A stretch of 6,356 nt of DNA from Acidothermaceae bacterium (GTDB taxonomy: Bacteria; Actinomycetota; Actinomycetes; Acidothermales; Acidothermaceae): NCBI GenBank assembly GCA_025925185.1, contig JAICLV010000135.1, positions 1 to 6,356 of the forward strand. The letters run 5' to 3'. The translations under genes were made by a program, and so were the position numbers. Shown piece by piece: positions 1-5,565 of this stretch. Numbering within the stretch: position 1 is the stretch's first letter; each line of letters opens with the position of its first letter. The notes below the pieces were generated by a model, which made no database searches, was not told the DNA's origin, and saw only the letters and a program-made list of their open reading frames with translations.

Positions 1-45
1 GCAGGTTGCCCGTAAGCAGGTTGCCCGTAAGCAGGTTGCCCGTAA
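1..45. repeat. 15-bp tandem repeat, three perfect copies at the left edge
   Basis: Three identical copies of GCAGGTTGCCCGTAA occupy 1-15, 16-30 and 31-45. The next bases match for only two positions. The unit is a multiple of three and on the minus strand encodes A-Y-G-Q-P, so the array lies inside the partial minus-strand gene. The true copy number is unknown because the window starts within the array. Confidence 0.95.
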
Positions 46-116
46 GCGGGCCCAACGTGCCCCTCGCGGTTATCGCCCTGTTGCCCCGGAACTTCCGGCC
101 CCTCGTTTTCAGTCAT
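1..116 (-). CDS. N-terminus of a protein with AYGQP pentapeptide repeats (partial, runs off left edge)
   Basis: Reading the minus strand from the ATG at 116 gives MTENEGPEVPGQQGDNREGH, then VGP, then tandem AYGQP units that continue past the window edge. About 38 residues are visible. Disordered N-termini rich in Gly, Pro, Gln and Tyr like this are common in actinobacterial small membrane proteins (DUF4190, TM2, RDD or DUF4870 types), where they precede transmembrane helices. That identification is inference, because no membrane segment is visible here. An in-frame ATG at 122 would add two residues. I prefer 116 because a GAGA sequence lies 8 bases upstream of it, whereas it is only 2 bases from the ATG at 122. 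The other frames through the repeat read poorly: plus frame 1 stops at once, and plus frame 2 lacks the G/C third-position bias seen elsewhere. The gene is divergent from the cold-shock gene. Confidence 0.72.
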   Translation of the reverse strand, partial: MTENEGPEVPGQQGDNREGHVGPAYGQPAYGQPAYGQP

Positions 117-226
117 GTCCATATTCTCGGGCAACGAGGAGTCAGCTGAAGCATGATCCGTGTGTTCCGTGGACAACGCCACCAGATCGCCCAGCCGGCG
201 GAGCGTATAGCCTGGAAACCCGCTTT

Positions 227-263
227 CGCGGCGGCCGGCGGACCGGCATCATCGGCCGCTGCG
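227..263 (+). other. Possible stem-loop in the cold-shock gene leader
   Basis: Bases 227-236 can pair with 254-263 to form a 10-bp stem (CGCGGCGGCC with GGCCGCTGCG) containing one G-U wobble, closing a 17-base loop. It lies about 70 bases upstream of the proposed GTG start. Structured leaders are known for cold-shock mRNAs such as E. coli cspA, but in DNA this GC-rich such a hairpin can occur by chance. Confidence 0.35.
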
Positions 264-322
264 CCGACCCGCGTGCGTTCGAGGGTCACCGACACCAACA
301 AACGAATCTCGCGCCTCCAATC

Positions 323-328
323 GAAGGG
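323..328 (+). promoter_or_regulatory. Ribosome binding site deciding the GTG start of the cold-shock gene
   Basis: GAAGGG lies 7 bases before the GTG at 336, a normal Shine-Dalgarno spacing. It supports a start at the beginning of the cold-shock domain rather than at the ATG at 153. Confidence 0.6.
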
Positions 329-335
329 TTCGCCC

Positions 336-731
336 GTGCCTACCGGCAAGGTCAAGTGGTACGACACCGACAAGGGCTTCGGCTTCGTCTCCCGCGACGA
401 CGGCGGCGACGTTTTCGTCCACTCGTCGGCGCTCCCACCTGGCGTTGAAGCGCTGAAGCCGGGCAGCCGGGTTGAGTTCGGCGTCGCCGAAGGCCGGCGC
501 GGCGAGCAGGCTCTCTCGGTGCGGATCTTGGAGAGTCCGCCGTCGCTGGCCCAGGCACAGGCACAGGCGCAGCGCAAGAAGCCCGATGAGATGGTGATCA
601 TCATCGAGGACGTCATCAAGTTGCTGGACGGCGTCTCGAACGGCCTACGCCGCGACCGTTGGCCCGATCGCGGCAACGCCCGCAAGATCGCCGCGTTGTT
701 GCGTGGCGTGGCCGACGACCTCGAGAAGTAG
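336..731 (+). CDS. Cold-shock-domain protein with a conserved actinobacterial C-terminal region
   Basis: The 131-residue protein should bind single-stranded nucleic acid and act as an RNA chaperone in the cytoplasm, as CspA-family proteins do. Residues 3-65 form the cold-shock domain, starting PTGKVKWYD. They carry the RNP1 motif KGFGFV (13-18) and the RNP2 motif DVFVH (25-29), both with the nucleic-acid-stacking aromatics. A short AQAQAQAQ linker (72-79) leads to a C-terminal part (about 83-131: PDEMVIIIEDVIKLLDGVSN, then an Arg-rich and helical end). Ordinary CspA proteins of about 67-70 residues lack this part; as I recall, a group of actinobacterial homologues of similar length has it. 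The GTG start is chosen because it gives the family's usual first residues, has an SD at 323-328, and coincides with a rise in third-position G/C. Starting at the ATG at 153 would give 192 residues with an unrecognised 61-residue extension. The gene converges on the phosphatase gene. Confidence 0.88.
   Translation: MPTGKVKWYDTDKGFGFVSRDDGGDVFVHSSALPPGVEALKPGSRVEFGVAEGRRGEQALSVRILESPPSLAQAQAQAQRKKPDEMVIIIEDVIKLLDGVSNGLRRDRWPDRGNARKIAALLRGVADDLEK
549..572 (+). repeat. 6-bp repeat encoding an Ala-Gln linker in the cold-shock protein
   Basis: Four consecutive 6-base units (GCC CAG, GCA CAG, GCA CAG, GCG CAG) encode (Ala-Gln)4 at residues 72-79. The units lie exactly between the cold-shock domain and the C-terminal region, so they form a flexible linker whose length could vary by slippage. 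Confidence 0.85.
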
Positions 732-734
732 CGC

Positions 735-766
735 GTCGCCCGCGCGACCCCCGGGGTTCGCCGAAC
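735..766. terminator. Possible bidirectional terminator hairpins between convergent genes
   Basis: The 36-base gap between the cold-shock stop (731) and the phosphatase stop (768) holds GTCGC-CCGC-GCGAC (735-748), the palindrome CCCCGGGG (749-756), and GTTC-GCC-GAAC (756-766). The stems are short and no T-run follows on either strand, so this would be a GC-rich, actinobacterial-style terminator at best. Confidence 0.35.
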
Positions 767-767
767 G

Positions 768-2417
768 TCAGGAAGCCGCGCTGATCGCGACGGCGGCCGC
801 GTCGTCGCGGGTGAGTTGGTTGGCCGTGTGCCTCGCCAGCTCCGCAGCGAGCGCCTCGACGACCTCTGCCGGCTCGCGGGCGTCGATCGCTGACAACAAC
901 GCCGCCAACCCCTTCTCGCCGAGCTGCGCGTTCTGGGCGTCGCGAGCCTCGGTGAAGCCGTCGGTGTAGAGCAGCAGGAGCTCCCCCGGCTCCAGCCGCA
1001 GCGTCGTCGGGCGGAAGACGGGGGTCTCGAGGACGCCGATTAGGTCACCGACCTCGCCCACCGGACGGACCTGACCGTCGTTGTCGCGTAGCAGCGGAAG
1101 CGGATGCCCTGCGAGGGTCACGGTCGCGACCGTGTCGCCGCCGCGGGTGTCGAGGATCACGAGGCAAGCGGTGACGAACGGCCGCTCGCTTTCGTTGCCG
1201 AGCATGGCTTGGTTGAGGATCGCCAGCACGCGCGCGGGATCGGCGTGCTCGAACGCCGCCGTTCGGATGGTGTAGCGGGCCATCGACGTGACCGTCGCAG
1301 CCTCGGCGCCCTTGCCGCACACGTCGGCGATGACGATCGCCCATCGGCCGTCAGGAAGGGCGAAGACGTCGAAGAAGTCGCCGCCGACTCCCGCCTTCCC
1401 GCCCGGTTGGTAGTGGACGCCGAGCCGCAGGTGCGGGATGTTGGGCAGCCGGCTGGGCGACAGGCTCGACTGCAAGACGTCGAGTGCGCGGCGCAGTTCG
1501 GCCACCGCGTCGACCCGCTCGATGAAGACGCCAAGCTGGCGTCCAATGCTGAGGAGGACGTCGAGCAAATCGTCGTCGAGTTGGCGGGAGTGCGCCGACC
1601 AGAACTCGACCACGCCGAGCGGCCCGCTCGCGCCGAGCAACGGGAACGCCAGTCCGGCGGCCAGGCCGTGCCGGCGCGCGACGCGACCGCGCGGGAGGCG
1701 GGCTTCATCGTGTTCCGTCTCCAGCAACACTGGCTGTTGGCTCGCCCACGCGCGCCCGGGCAGGCCTTCGCCAGCCCGCATCGTGACGCCACGTGTCATC
1801 TCGACTGACGCGCGGACGAACCACGTGTTGTGCCAGGTCGCGACGCAGCTGAGCCCGCTCTCGGCACCGGTCGGCTGCCAGATCGCCGCGAGGTCCCAGT
1901 CGAGGTGCTCGCACAGCGGCGGCAGCAACGCGTCGAAGGCGGCCGCCGTGTCGGTTGCCTTCTGCAACGCGGCTGCGACCGCGACGCTCGCACGCAGGTA
2001 GCGGCCGATCAACAGCTCACGCTCGAGCGCGAGCCGGTCGCCGACGTCGCGCAACGCGCCGATGGCCCAGCGCTGGCCGTCGGGGGCGGGCACCGAGCCC
2101 AACACCAGGTCGATCTCGATCTCGCGCCCGTCGCGATGCAACGCCGCGACCCGCATCGGCACACCCGCATGGCGCATGGGCTCGCCCGCCACGAAGCGGG
2201 CGAAACCGGCTTCGTGCGCCGCGCGCAGTCTTGGCGGGATCACCGCGTCGGTCAACAGCGCGCCTTGCATCTCGTCGGCGTCCCAGCCGAGCAGCCGGGA
2301 GACGGCCGGGTTGCTGTACCGGATGCGATTCTCGAGGTCGACGACGATCACGGCGTCAGGCATGTGCCGTAGCGCGGGGAACAGATCGTCGTCCGTATCC
2401 TCGTCCGTCTTGCGCAT
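768..2417 (-). CDS. PAS-GAF-PP2C (SpoIIE/RsbU-type) serine phosphatase
   Basis: The 549-residue soluble protein probably removes phosphate from a Ser or Thr of an anti-anti-sigma (RsbV/SpoIIAA-like) protein in response to a sensed signal. Residues about 9-130 are a PAS domain (DAVIVVDLENRIRYSNPAVS, then LLGWDADEM). Residues about 140-300 are a GAF domain (GEGLPGRAWASQQPVLL at 216-232). A helical linker with LQSSLSPSRLP (315-325) is the usual lead into this phosphatase type. The PP2C domain (about 328-549) keeps the metal-binding motifs GGDFFD (345-350), ADVCGKG (364-370), YTDGFTE (484-490) and RDDAAAV (537-543), so it should be active. There are no transmembrane segments. The ATG at 2417 is the only start before the in-frame stop upstream; it has no Shine-Dalgarno sequence and lies 7 bases after a strong hairpin. 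The gene is 48 bases downstream of mqnD, on the same strand. No anti-sigma kinase, STAS-domain protein or sigma factor is seen nearby, so its partner is unknown. Confidence 0.9.
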   Translation of the reverse strand: MRKTDEDTDDDLFPALRHMPDAVIVVDLENRIRYSNPAVSRLLGWDADEMQGALLTDAVIPPRLRAAHEAGFARFVAGEPMRHAGVPMRVAALHRDGREIEIDLVLGSVPAPDGQRWAIGALRDVGDRLALERELLIGRYLRASVAVAAALQKATDTAAAFDALLPPLCEHLDWDLAAIWQPTGAESGLSCVATWHNTWFVRASVEMTRGVTMRAGEGLPGRAWASQQPVLLETEHDEARLPRGRVARRHGLAAGLAFPLLGASGPLGVVEFWSAHSRQLDDDLLDVLLSIGRQLGVFIERVDAVAELRRALDVLQSSLSPSRLPNIPHLRLGVHYQPGGKAGVGGDFFDVFALPDGRWAIVIADVCGKGAEAATVTSMARYTIRTAAFEHADPARVLAILNQAMLGNESERPFVTACLVILDTRGGDTVATVTLAGHPLPLLRDNDGQVRPVGEVGDLIGVLETPVFRPTTLRLEPGELLLLYTDGFTEARDAQNAQLGEKGLAALLSAIDAREPAEVVEALAAELARHTANQLTRDDAAAVAISAAS

Positions 2418-2424
2418 GTCGCAA

Positions 2425-2471
2425 CGGTAGCGGGCACGTTGGCCGGCCGTGCCCCTCGGCGGCCGCTACCG
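2425..2471 (-). terminator. Large bulged hairpin at the mqnD-phosphatase junction (terminator or attenuator candidate)
   Basis: Bases 2425-2431 (CGGTAGC) pair with 2465-2471 (GCTACCG), and 2432-2438 (GGGCACG) pair with 2448-2454 (CGTGCCC). In the minus-strand transcript, one continuous 14-base 3' arm pairs with two 7-base blocks separated by a 10-base bulge, and the loop has 9 bases. The outer stem can alternatively extend to 9 bp. The mqnD TAG codon (2468-2466) sits in the outer stem, and the phosphatase ATG follows 7 bases after the hairpin. No U-run follows. It could end the mqn transcript, attenuate read-through, or control access to the phosphatase start. Confidence 0.55.
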
Positions 2472-3296
2472 CAGCGCCATTGGATCGACGGGCGGCACCA
2501 GTCCGGCGTCGGCCGCCCGGCCCAGCAGGCCGTCGATGGCGGCGTAACCCTCGGGCCCAAGTTCGACGCTGAAGTCATTGACGTACAAGGCGATGTGCCG
2601 CGCCTGCACGTCCGGGTCCATCTCCTGCGCGTGCTCTGCCACGAACCCCTCGGACGACGCGGGGTGGGTCATGGCATGCCGGACCGACTGACGCACAACG
2701 TCGCCGATGCGTGCCGTGTCGAGCGAGCGTCTGGCCAGGATGGCGCCGAGCGGGATCGGTAAGCCGGTGTTTTCTTCCCACCAGTCGCCGAGGTCGCAGA
2801 TGCTGGTCAGCCCGTAGTCCTGGTAGGTGAAGCGCGCCTCGTGGATAACGAGCCCTGCGTCGACTTTCCCGTCGCGCACCGCAGGCATGATCTGGGGGAA
2901 CGGCATGACCTCGATGCGCCGGACGCCCGCCACTTGCGCCCACAACCGAAAAAGCAGGTAGGCGGTGGTGCGCTCGCCCGGCACCGCGACCGTGGCGTCG
3001 CCCAACTCCGCGCGGCCCGCGGTGAGCACCAGCGGCCCGCACCCGCGTCCAAGCGCTCCGCCGCTGGGAAGTAGCGCGTATTTGTCGAGCAACCAGGGCA
3101 GTGCCGCGTACGAGACCTTGACCACGTCGAACTGGCCGCGCTCGGCCGCGGCGTTCGTCACGTCGACGTCCGCGAATGTCACATCGACTGGCGGTGCGCC
3201 CTCGATCAGGCCGTGCACCCACGCGTTGAAGACGAACGTGTCGTTAGGGCAGGGCGAAAACGCCAGCGACAATGGCGTGGACGGTGTCGGTGTCAC
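2466..3296 (-). CDS. mqnD: 1,4-dihydroxy-6-naphthoate synthase MqnD (futalosine menaquinone pathway)
   Basis: This 276-residue cytosolic enzyme converts cyclic dehypoxanthine futalosine into 1,4-dihydroxy-6-naphthoate, the naphthoquinone ring precursor of menaquinone. The fold is that of a two-lobed periplasmic-binding protein without a signal peptide. Visible family motifs are SPCPNDTF (14-21), KVSYAALPW (60-68), GCGPLV (85-90), VPGERTTAYLL (105-115), IHEARFTY (151-158, with H152 the likely equivalent of the catalytic His described for the Thermus enzyme) and DWWEENTGLPIPLG (171-184). The length is normal for the family. The GTG at 3296 overlaps the mqnB stop by four bases (GTGA), with GAGGAG 8 bases upstream, and gives the expected N-terminus. 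The reading frame stays open upstream to about 3725, but that part is antiparallel to nothing useful: it is a frame shadow of mqnB, Arg-rich and without family similarity. Confidence 0.94.
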   Translation of the reverse strand: MTPTPSTPLSLAFSPCPNDTFVFNAWVHGLIEGAPPVDVTFADVDVTNAAAERGQFDVVKVSYAALPWLLDKYALLPSGGALGRGCGPLVLTAGRAELGDATVAVPGERTTAYLLFRLWAQVAGVRRIEVMPFPQIMPAVRDGKVDAGLVIHEARFTYQDYGLTSICDLGDWWEENTGLPIPLGAILARRSLDTARIGDVVRQSVRHAMTHPASSEGFVAEHAQEMDPDVQARHIALYVNDFSVELGPEGYAAIDGLLGRAADAGLVPPVDPMALR

Positions 3297-3940
3297 GGCA
3301 TGGGCTCCTCGACCAGTTCGGCGAACGCTTTCGACAACGCGTCGAACGCGCCTCGCATATTCCAGGTCGAGCGGTCTCGTGTTCCGACGAGGTTCGAGAT
3401 CGCGCGGATCTCTGCGAACGGAAGGCCGGCGCGCTTCGCCGCGGCCGCCACGCCGAACCCTTCCATCGCCTCGGCAATTGCCTCGGGATGGCGTGCGGCG
3501 AGCCGCTGCGCGTCGTCGTCGCGACCGGTCATGCAGGCCAGGGTGAGAATCTCGCCGGCCACAACTCTTGTCGATGTGCTCGCGAGCCGCCACGCGACGT
3601 CGGAATCGCTCGCCTCGAAGGAGGAGTCTTGGCGCAAGCCCATCTCGTCGAGAGTGAGATGGCCGGCGTCGGTGCGCGCGCCGAGGTCGGCGAACGTGAT
3701 GCGGCTCGCGACCGCTATCTCGCACTGCTGGACGCGGCCGCGAAACCCGCCGGCGACGCCGGCGCTGATCACGAGTGAGGTGTCGGGAAACTCCGACAGC
3801 GCGGCCATGGTGCTGACTGCTGCGGCGACCGGCCCTACACCGCCGGCGATGACGTGTAGCGCCGCCGCTGCGAGTGGCGCGACGTCGCGCAAAACCGCAT
3901 CGCGTTCGGCGTCGACCGCTGTGATGACAAGCAGGCTCAT
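3293..3940 (-). CDS. mqnB: Futalosine hydrolase MqnB
   Basis: This 215-residue cytosolic nucleosidase releases hypoxanthine from futalosine to give dehypoxanthine futalosine, the second committed part of the futalosine route. It belongs to the purine nucleoside phosphorylase/MTA-SAH nucleosidase superfamily. Features seen are the Glu in AVDAERDAV (E12, the position of the conserved N-terminal acid), the glycine-rich GGVGPVAAA (33-41), ISAGVAGGF (58-66), AMEGFGVAAAA (158-168, with E160 the expected ribose-binding Glu) and EIRAISNLVGTRDRSTWN (177-194). The ISN-VG-RD pattern, with Asn where MTA/SAH nucleosidases have the catalytic Asp region, is what I recall for futalosine hydrolases and argues against an MTA/SAH nucleosidase. 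The ATG overlaps the transporter stop by four bases (ATGA). There is no good Shine-Dalgarno sequence, so translation is probably coupled. It ends within the mqnD start. Confidence 0.92.
   Translation of the reverse strand: MSLLVITAVDAERDAVLRDVAPLAAAALHVIAGGVGPVAAAVSTMAALSEFPDTSLVISAGVAGGFRGRVQQCEIAVASRITFADLGARTDAGHLTLDEMGLRQDSSFEASDSDVAWRLASTSTRVVAGEILTLACMTGRDDDAQRLAARHPEAIAEAMEGFGVAAAAKRAGLPFAEIRAISNLVGTRDRSTWNMRGAFDALSKAFAELVEEPMP
3305..3310 (-). promoter_or_regulatory. Ribosome binding site of mqnD inside the mqnB end
   Basis: On the minus strand GAGGAG lies 8 bases before the GTG at 3296. It fixes the mqnD start, which would otherwise be ambiguous in a frame open for another 140 codons. 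Confidence 0.75.
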
Positions 3941-5502
3941 CGTTGCGCGTTGTCCGCGAGTCGCTGCCGATGCAGCCGGGCGATTCCGCGCGCGGGGCTG
4001 GTGCGCACCGCGTGCACGGTGATGACGAGGACGGCCAGCAGCACGGACGACCCGAGTGCCAAGCCGAGATTTCCGTTAGAAGGCAGGATTATCGCGAGGA
4101 ATCCGCCAAGCACCCATGACAACTGCAGCACGGTCTCTGACCGTGCGAAGGCCGACGTCCGCACGTCGTCCGCGACGTCGTGTTGGATGACCGAGTCGAG
4201 CGCGAGCTTGCCAATCGACGACGCGAGGCTGGCGATGAGCAAGGCGAGCGCGGCCGTGAACAGGCCGAACCAGATCGCCGTGACGACGCCGATGCCGACC
4301 GTCGCGGCCAGCGAGGTGATCGCGATCGGCTCAGGCGCCCGGGTCTTTATCCATGCGCCGAGCGCGGTGCCGAGCGCGCTGCCGAGGGTGGCGGCGGCGA
4401 CGATGATGCCCAGGTCGATGGTCGTGCTGAACACGCCAAGCGGATGGGTGCGGATGATGAAGGCGAGGAATAGCGCCAAGAATCCACTGAAGGCGCGCAT
4501 TCCCGCGATCGCGCGCAACATGGTGGGCATCCGTGCTCCGATGCCGTGCAGCGGTGGCAGCACGCGTCGATAGAGATTCGACCGGGCCGGGCGGGCGTGT
4601 CGAAGGACCTGGGTCTCGCCCGGGTCGATCGGTTCATCATCGGCGCTCACCTCGCGCTGGCGCAGCCGCGACTCGCCTTCGTTCGAGTCGACTCGGCTGG
4701 GCAGCCGGAACGCGAAGACGATGCCGGCGAGATAGAACAGCGTGGCCAAGCGCAGCGTCCACGCCGGTGAGCCGGTGGCCCAGGAAAGTCCTTGGCCGAT
4801 TGGCGCGGCGACGGCGGCGGCGATGATTCCCCACATCGACAACCGAGCGTTGCCGCGCACTAGCGTGACCGACGGCGGCAAGACACGCGGCACCACCGCG
4901 CTGCGCGAGACGCCGTAGGCCTTCGAGCAGATCAGCGCGCCGAACGCCGCCGGATACAGCTCGAAGCCGCCCTTGTGGGCCACGGCGCCCGCGATGACCC
5001 AGGCCAGGAAGGCGCGAACCAGGTGGGTGGAGGCGAGCGCGTACCGCCGGCCGTTCCTGAACTTGTCGAGGACGGGACCGACCACGGGGGCGATCACCGC
5101 GAACGGCGCCATCGTGACCAGCAGATAGATCGCCACTCGGCTTCGGGCCTGGTTGACGTCGACGGAGAAGAACAACGTGTTCGCCAACGCGACCGTGAGC
5201 AGCGCGTCTGCTGCGGCGTTGATCGCATGCAGGTCGATCAGGTTGGCGAAGCCGCTCTGCCCCGCGCCTTCGGCGCGAGTTGATCGCAGAAACCATCGCG
5301 CCGCCGAGCGGCTGCCCCGAGCCGTTGCGCGCGCGGTGAAACGGATTGTGGCCCCCAGCCCGTGCGCGACGGCGCGAGCGGGGTGGCTGGCGTCGTCGCG
5401 ATAGCGGTCGTCGGGGTTGTCGGACCGCCGATCATCGTCATGCTGCGGGGACGGGCCCGGCAGCTCGCGAGGACGGTGCGGTTGCGACACAGCATCAGTC
5501 AA
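3937..5502 (-). CDS. MFS-type membrane transporter, first gene of the mqnBD operon
   Basis: The 521-residue protein is an integral membrane protein of the major facilitator type; its substrate is unknown. Residues 1-80 are hydrophilic, Arg/Asp/Pro-rich and probably disordered. Hydrophobic segments follow at about 95-113, 122-141, 156-175, 181-196, 222-240 and 248-265. A charged loop runs from about 267 to 335, then come segments near 336-350, 360-383, 393-412, 414-430, 456-473 and 478-497, a 6+6 arrangement. GPVLDKFRNGRR (142-153) resembles MFS motif A in the loop between helices 2 and 3. The segment DDVRTSAFARSE (445-456) precedes helix 11. The longest frame starts at a TTG (5502) without a clear Shine-Dalgarno sequence; a GTG at 5490 is an alternative that shortens the protein by four residues. 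The stop overlaps mqnB by four bases, so a role linked to menaquinone or its precursors is possible but only inferred from position. Confidence 0.82.
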   Translation of the reverse strand: MTDAVSQPHRPRELPGPSPQHDDDRRSDNPDDRYRDDASHPARAVAHGLGATIRFTARATARGSRSAARWFLRSTRAEGAGQSGFANLIDLHAINAAADALLTVALANTLFFSVDVNQARSRVAIYLLVTMAPFAVIAPVVGPVLDKFRNGRRYALASTHLVRAFLAWVIAGAVAHKGGFELYPAAFGALICSKAYGVSRSAVVPRVLPPSVTLVRGNARLSMWGIIAAAVAAPIGQGLSWATGSPAWTLRLATLFYLAGIVFAFRLPSRVDSNEGESRLRQREVSADDEPIDPGETQVLRHARPARSNLYRRVLPPLHGIGARMPTMLRAIAGMRAFSGFLALFLAFIIRTHPLGVFSTTIDLGIIVAAATLGSALGTALGAWIKTRAPEPIAITSLAATVGIGVVTAIWFGLFTAALALLIASLASSIGKLALDSVIQHDVADDVRTSAFARSETVLQLSWVLGGFLAIILPSNGNLGLALGSSVLLAVLVITVHAVRTSPARGIARLHRQRLADNAQR

Positions 5503-5526
5503 CTACGCCGGAGCCTGCTCGCGCGA

Positions 5527-5551
5527 CGCATGAGCTGATGACAAGCATGCG
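5527..5551. promoter_or_regulatory. Inverted repeat in the divergent promoter region (operator candidate)
   Basis: CGCATG (5527-5532) and CATGCG (5546-5551) are perfect 6-base inverted arms with a 13-base spacer, so their centres are 19 bases apart, close to two helical turns. Both arms extend with one mismatch to GACGCATG and CATGCGAC. The site sits in the middle of the 63-base gap between the transporter and the DUF3027 gene and touches the candidate -10 of the latter. Confidence 0.4.
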
Positions 5552-5556
5552 ACAAT
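5551..5556 (+). promoter_or_regulatory. Candidate -10 element for the DUF3027 gene, suggesting a leaderless mRNA
   Basis: GACAAT matches four of six bases of the -10 consensus and lies 9 bases before the GTG at 5566. Transcription would then begin within a few bases of the start codon. No Shine-Dalgarno sequence is present, which agrees with a leaderless message, common in actinobacteria. No good -35 is visible. Confidence 0.4.
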
Positions 5557-5565
5557 GGCAAAACT

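Larger units (their letters stand above)
117..335. promoter_or_regulatory. Divergent intergenic region between the AYGQP gene and the cold-shock gene
   Basis: This stretch must carry the promoters of two divergent genes, if the GTG at 336 is the cold-shock start. I see no convincing paired -35/-10 element on either strand. TATTCT (122-127) and TATAGC (206-211) on the plus strand are possible -10 sequences, but neither has a good -35 partner. The frame of the cold-shock gene stays open back to an ATG at 153, preceded by AGGAG at 138-142. Third-position G/C content is visibly lower there than after 336, so I treat it as untranslated leader. A stem-loop at 227-263 lies inside it. Confidence 0.6.

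Noticed and set aside
1..45. CRISPR array or plasmid iterons at the left edge
   Set aside because: The 15-bp units abut with no spacers and are in codon phase on the minus strand, so a coding tandem repeat explains them.
1..149. Plus-strand frames through the left repeat reading QVARK or RLPVS units, possibly the end of an upstream gene
   Set aside because: The minus-strand frame gives a start codon, a natural N-terminal sequence and a repeat type known from actinobacterial proteins. The QVARK frame lacks third-position G/C bias, and the RLPVS frame resembles nothing I know.
153..335. N-terminal extension of the cold-shock protein from the ATG at 153
   Set aside because: The family begins at the residue after the GTG at 336, an SD precedes that GTG, and the codon bias changes there. 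It is kept only as an open question in the findings.
113..685. 190-codon minus-strand frame opposite the cold-shock gene
   Set aside because: It is antisense to a recognised gene, rich in Arg, Ser and Pro, and without any family motif.
1104..1808. 234-codon plus-strand frame opposite the phosphatase
   Set aside because: It is the complement of a well-supported PP2C gene in GC-rich DNA, where long antisense frames are common. No motif or start signal supports it.
3297..3725. 143-codon N-terminal extension of mqnD upstream of its GTG
   Set aside because: It overlaps mqnB out of frame, is Arg-rich and would nearly double the family's normal extra length. The GTG at 3296 has GAGGAG 8 bases upstream.
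3213..4022. 269-codon plus-strand frame opposite mqnB
   Set aside because: It is antisense to mqnB and the two gene junctions, with Ser/Ala/Arg-rich composition and no recognisable domain.
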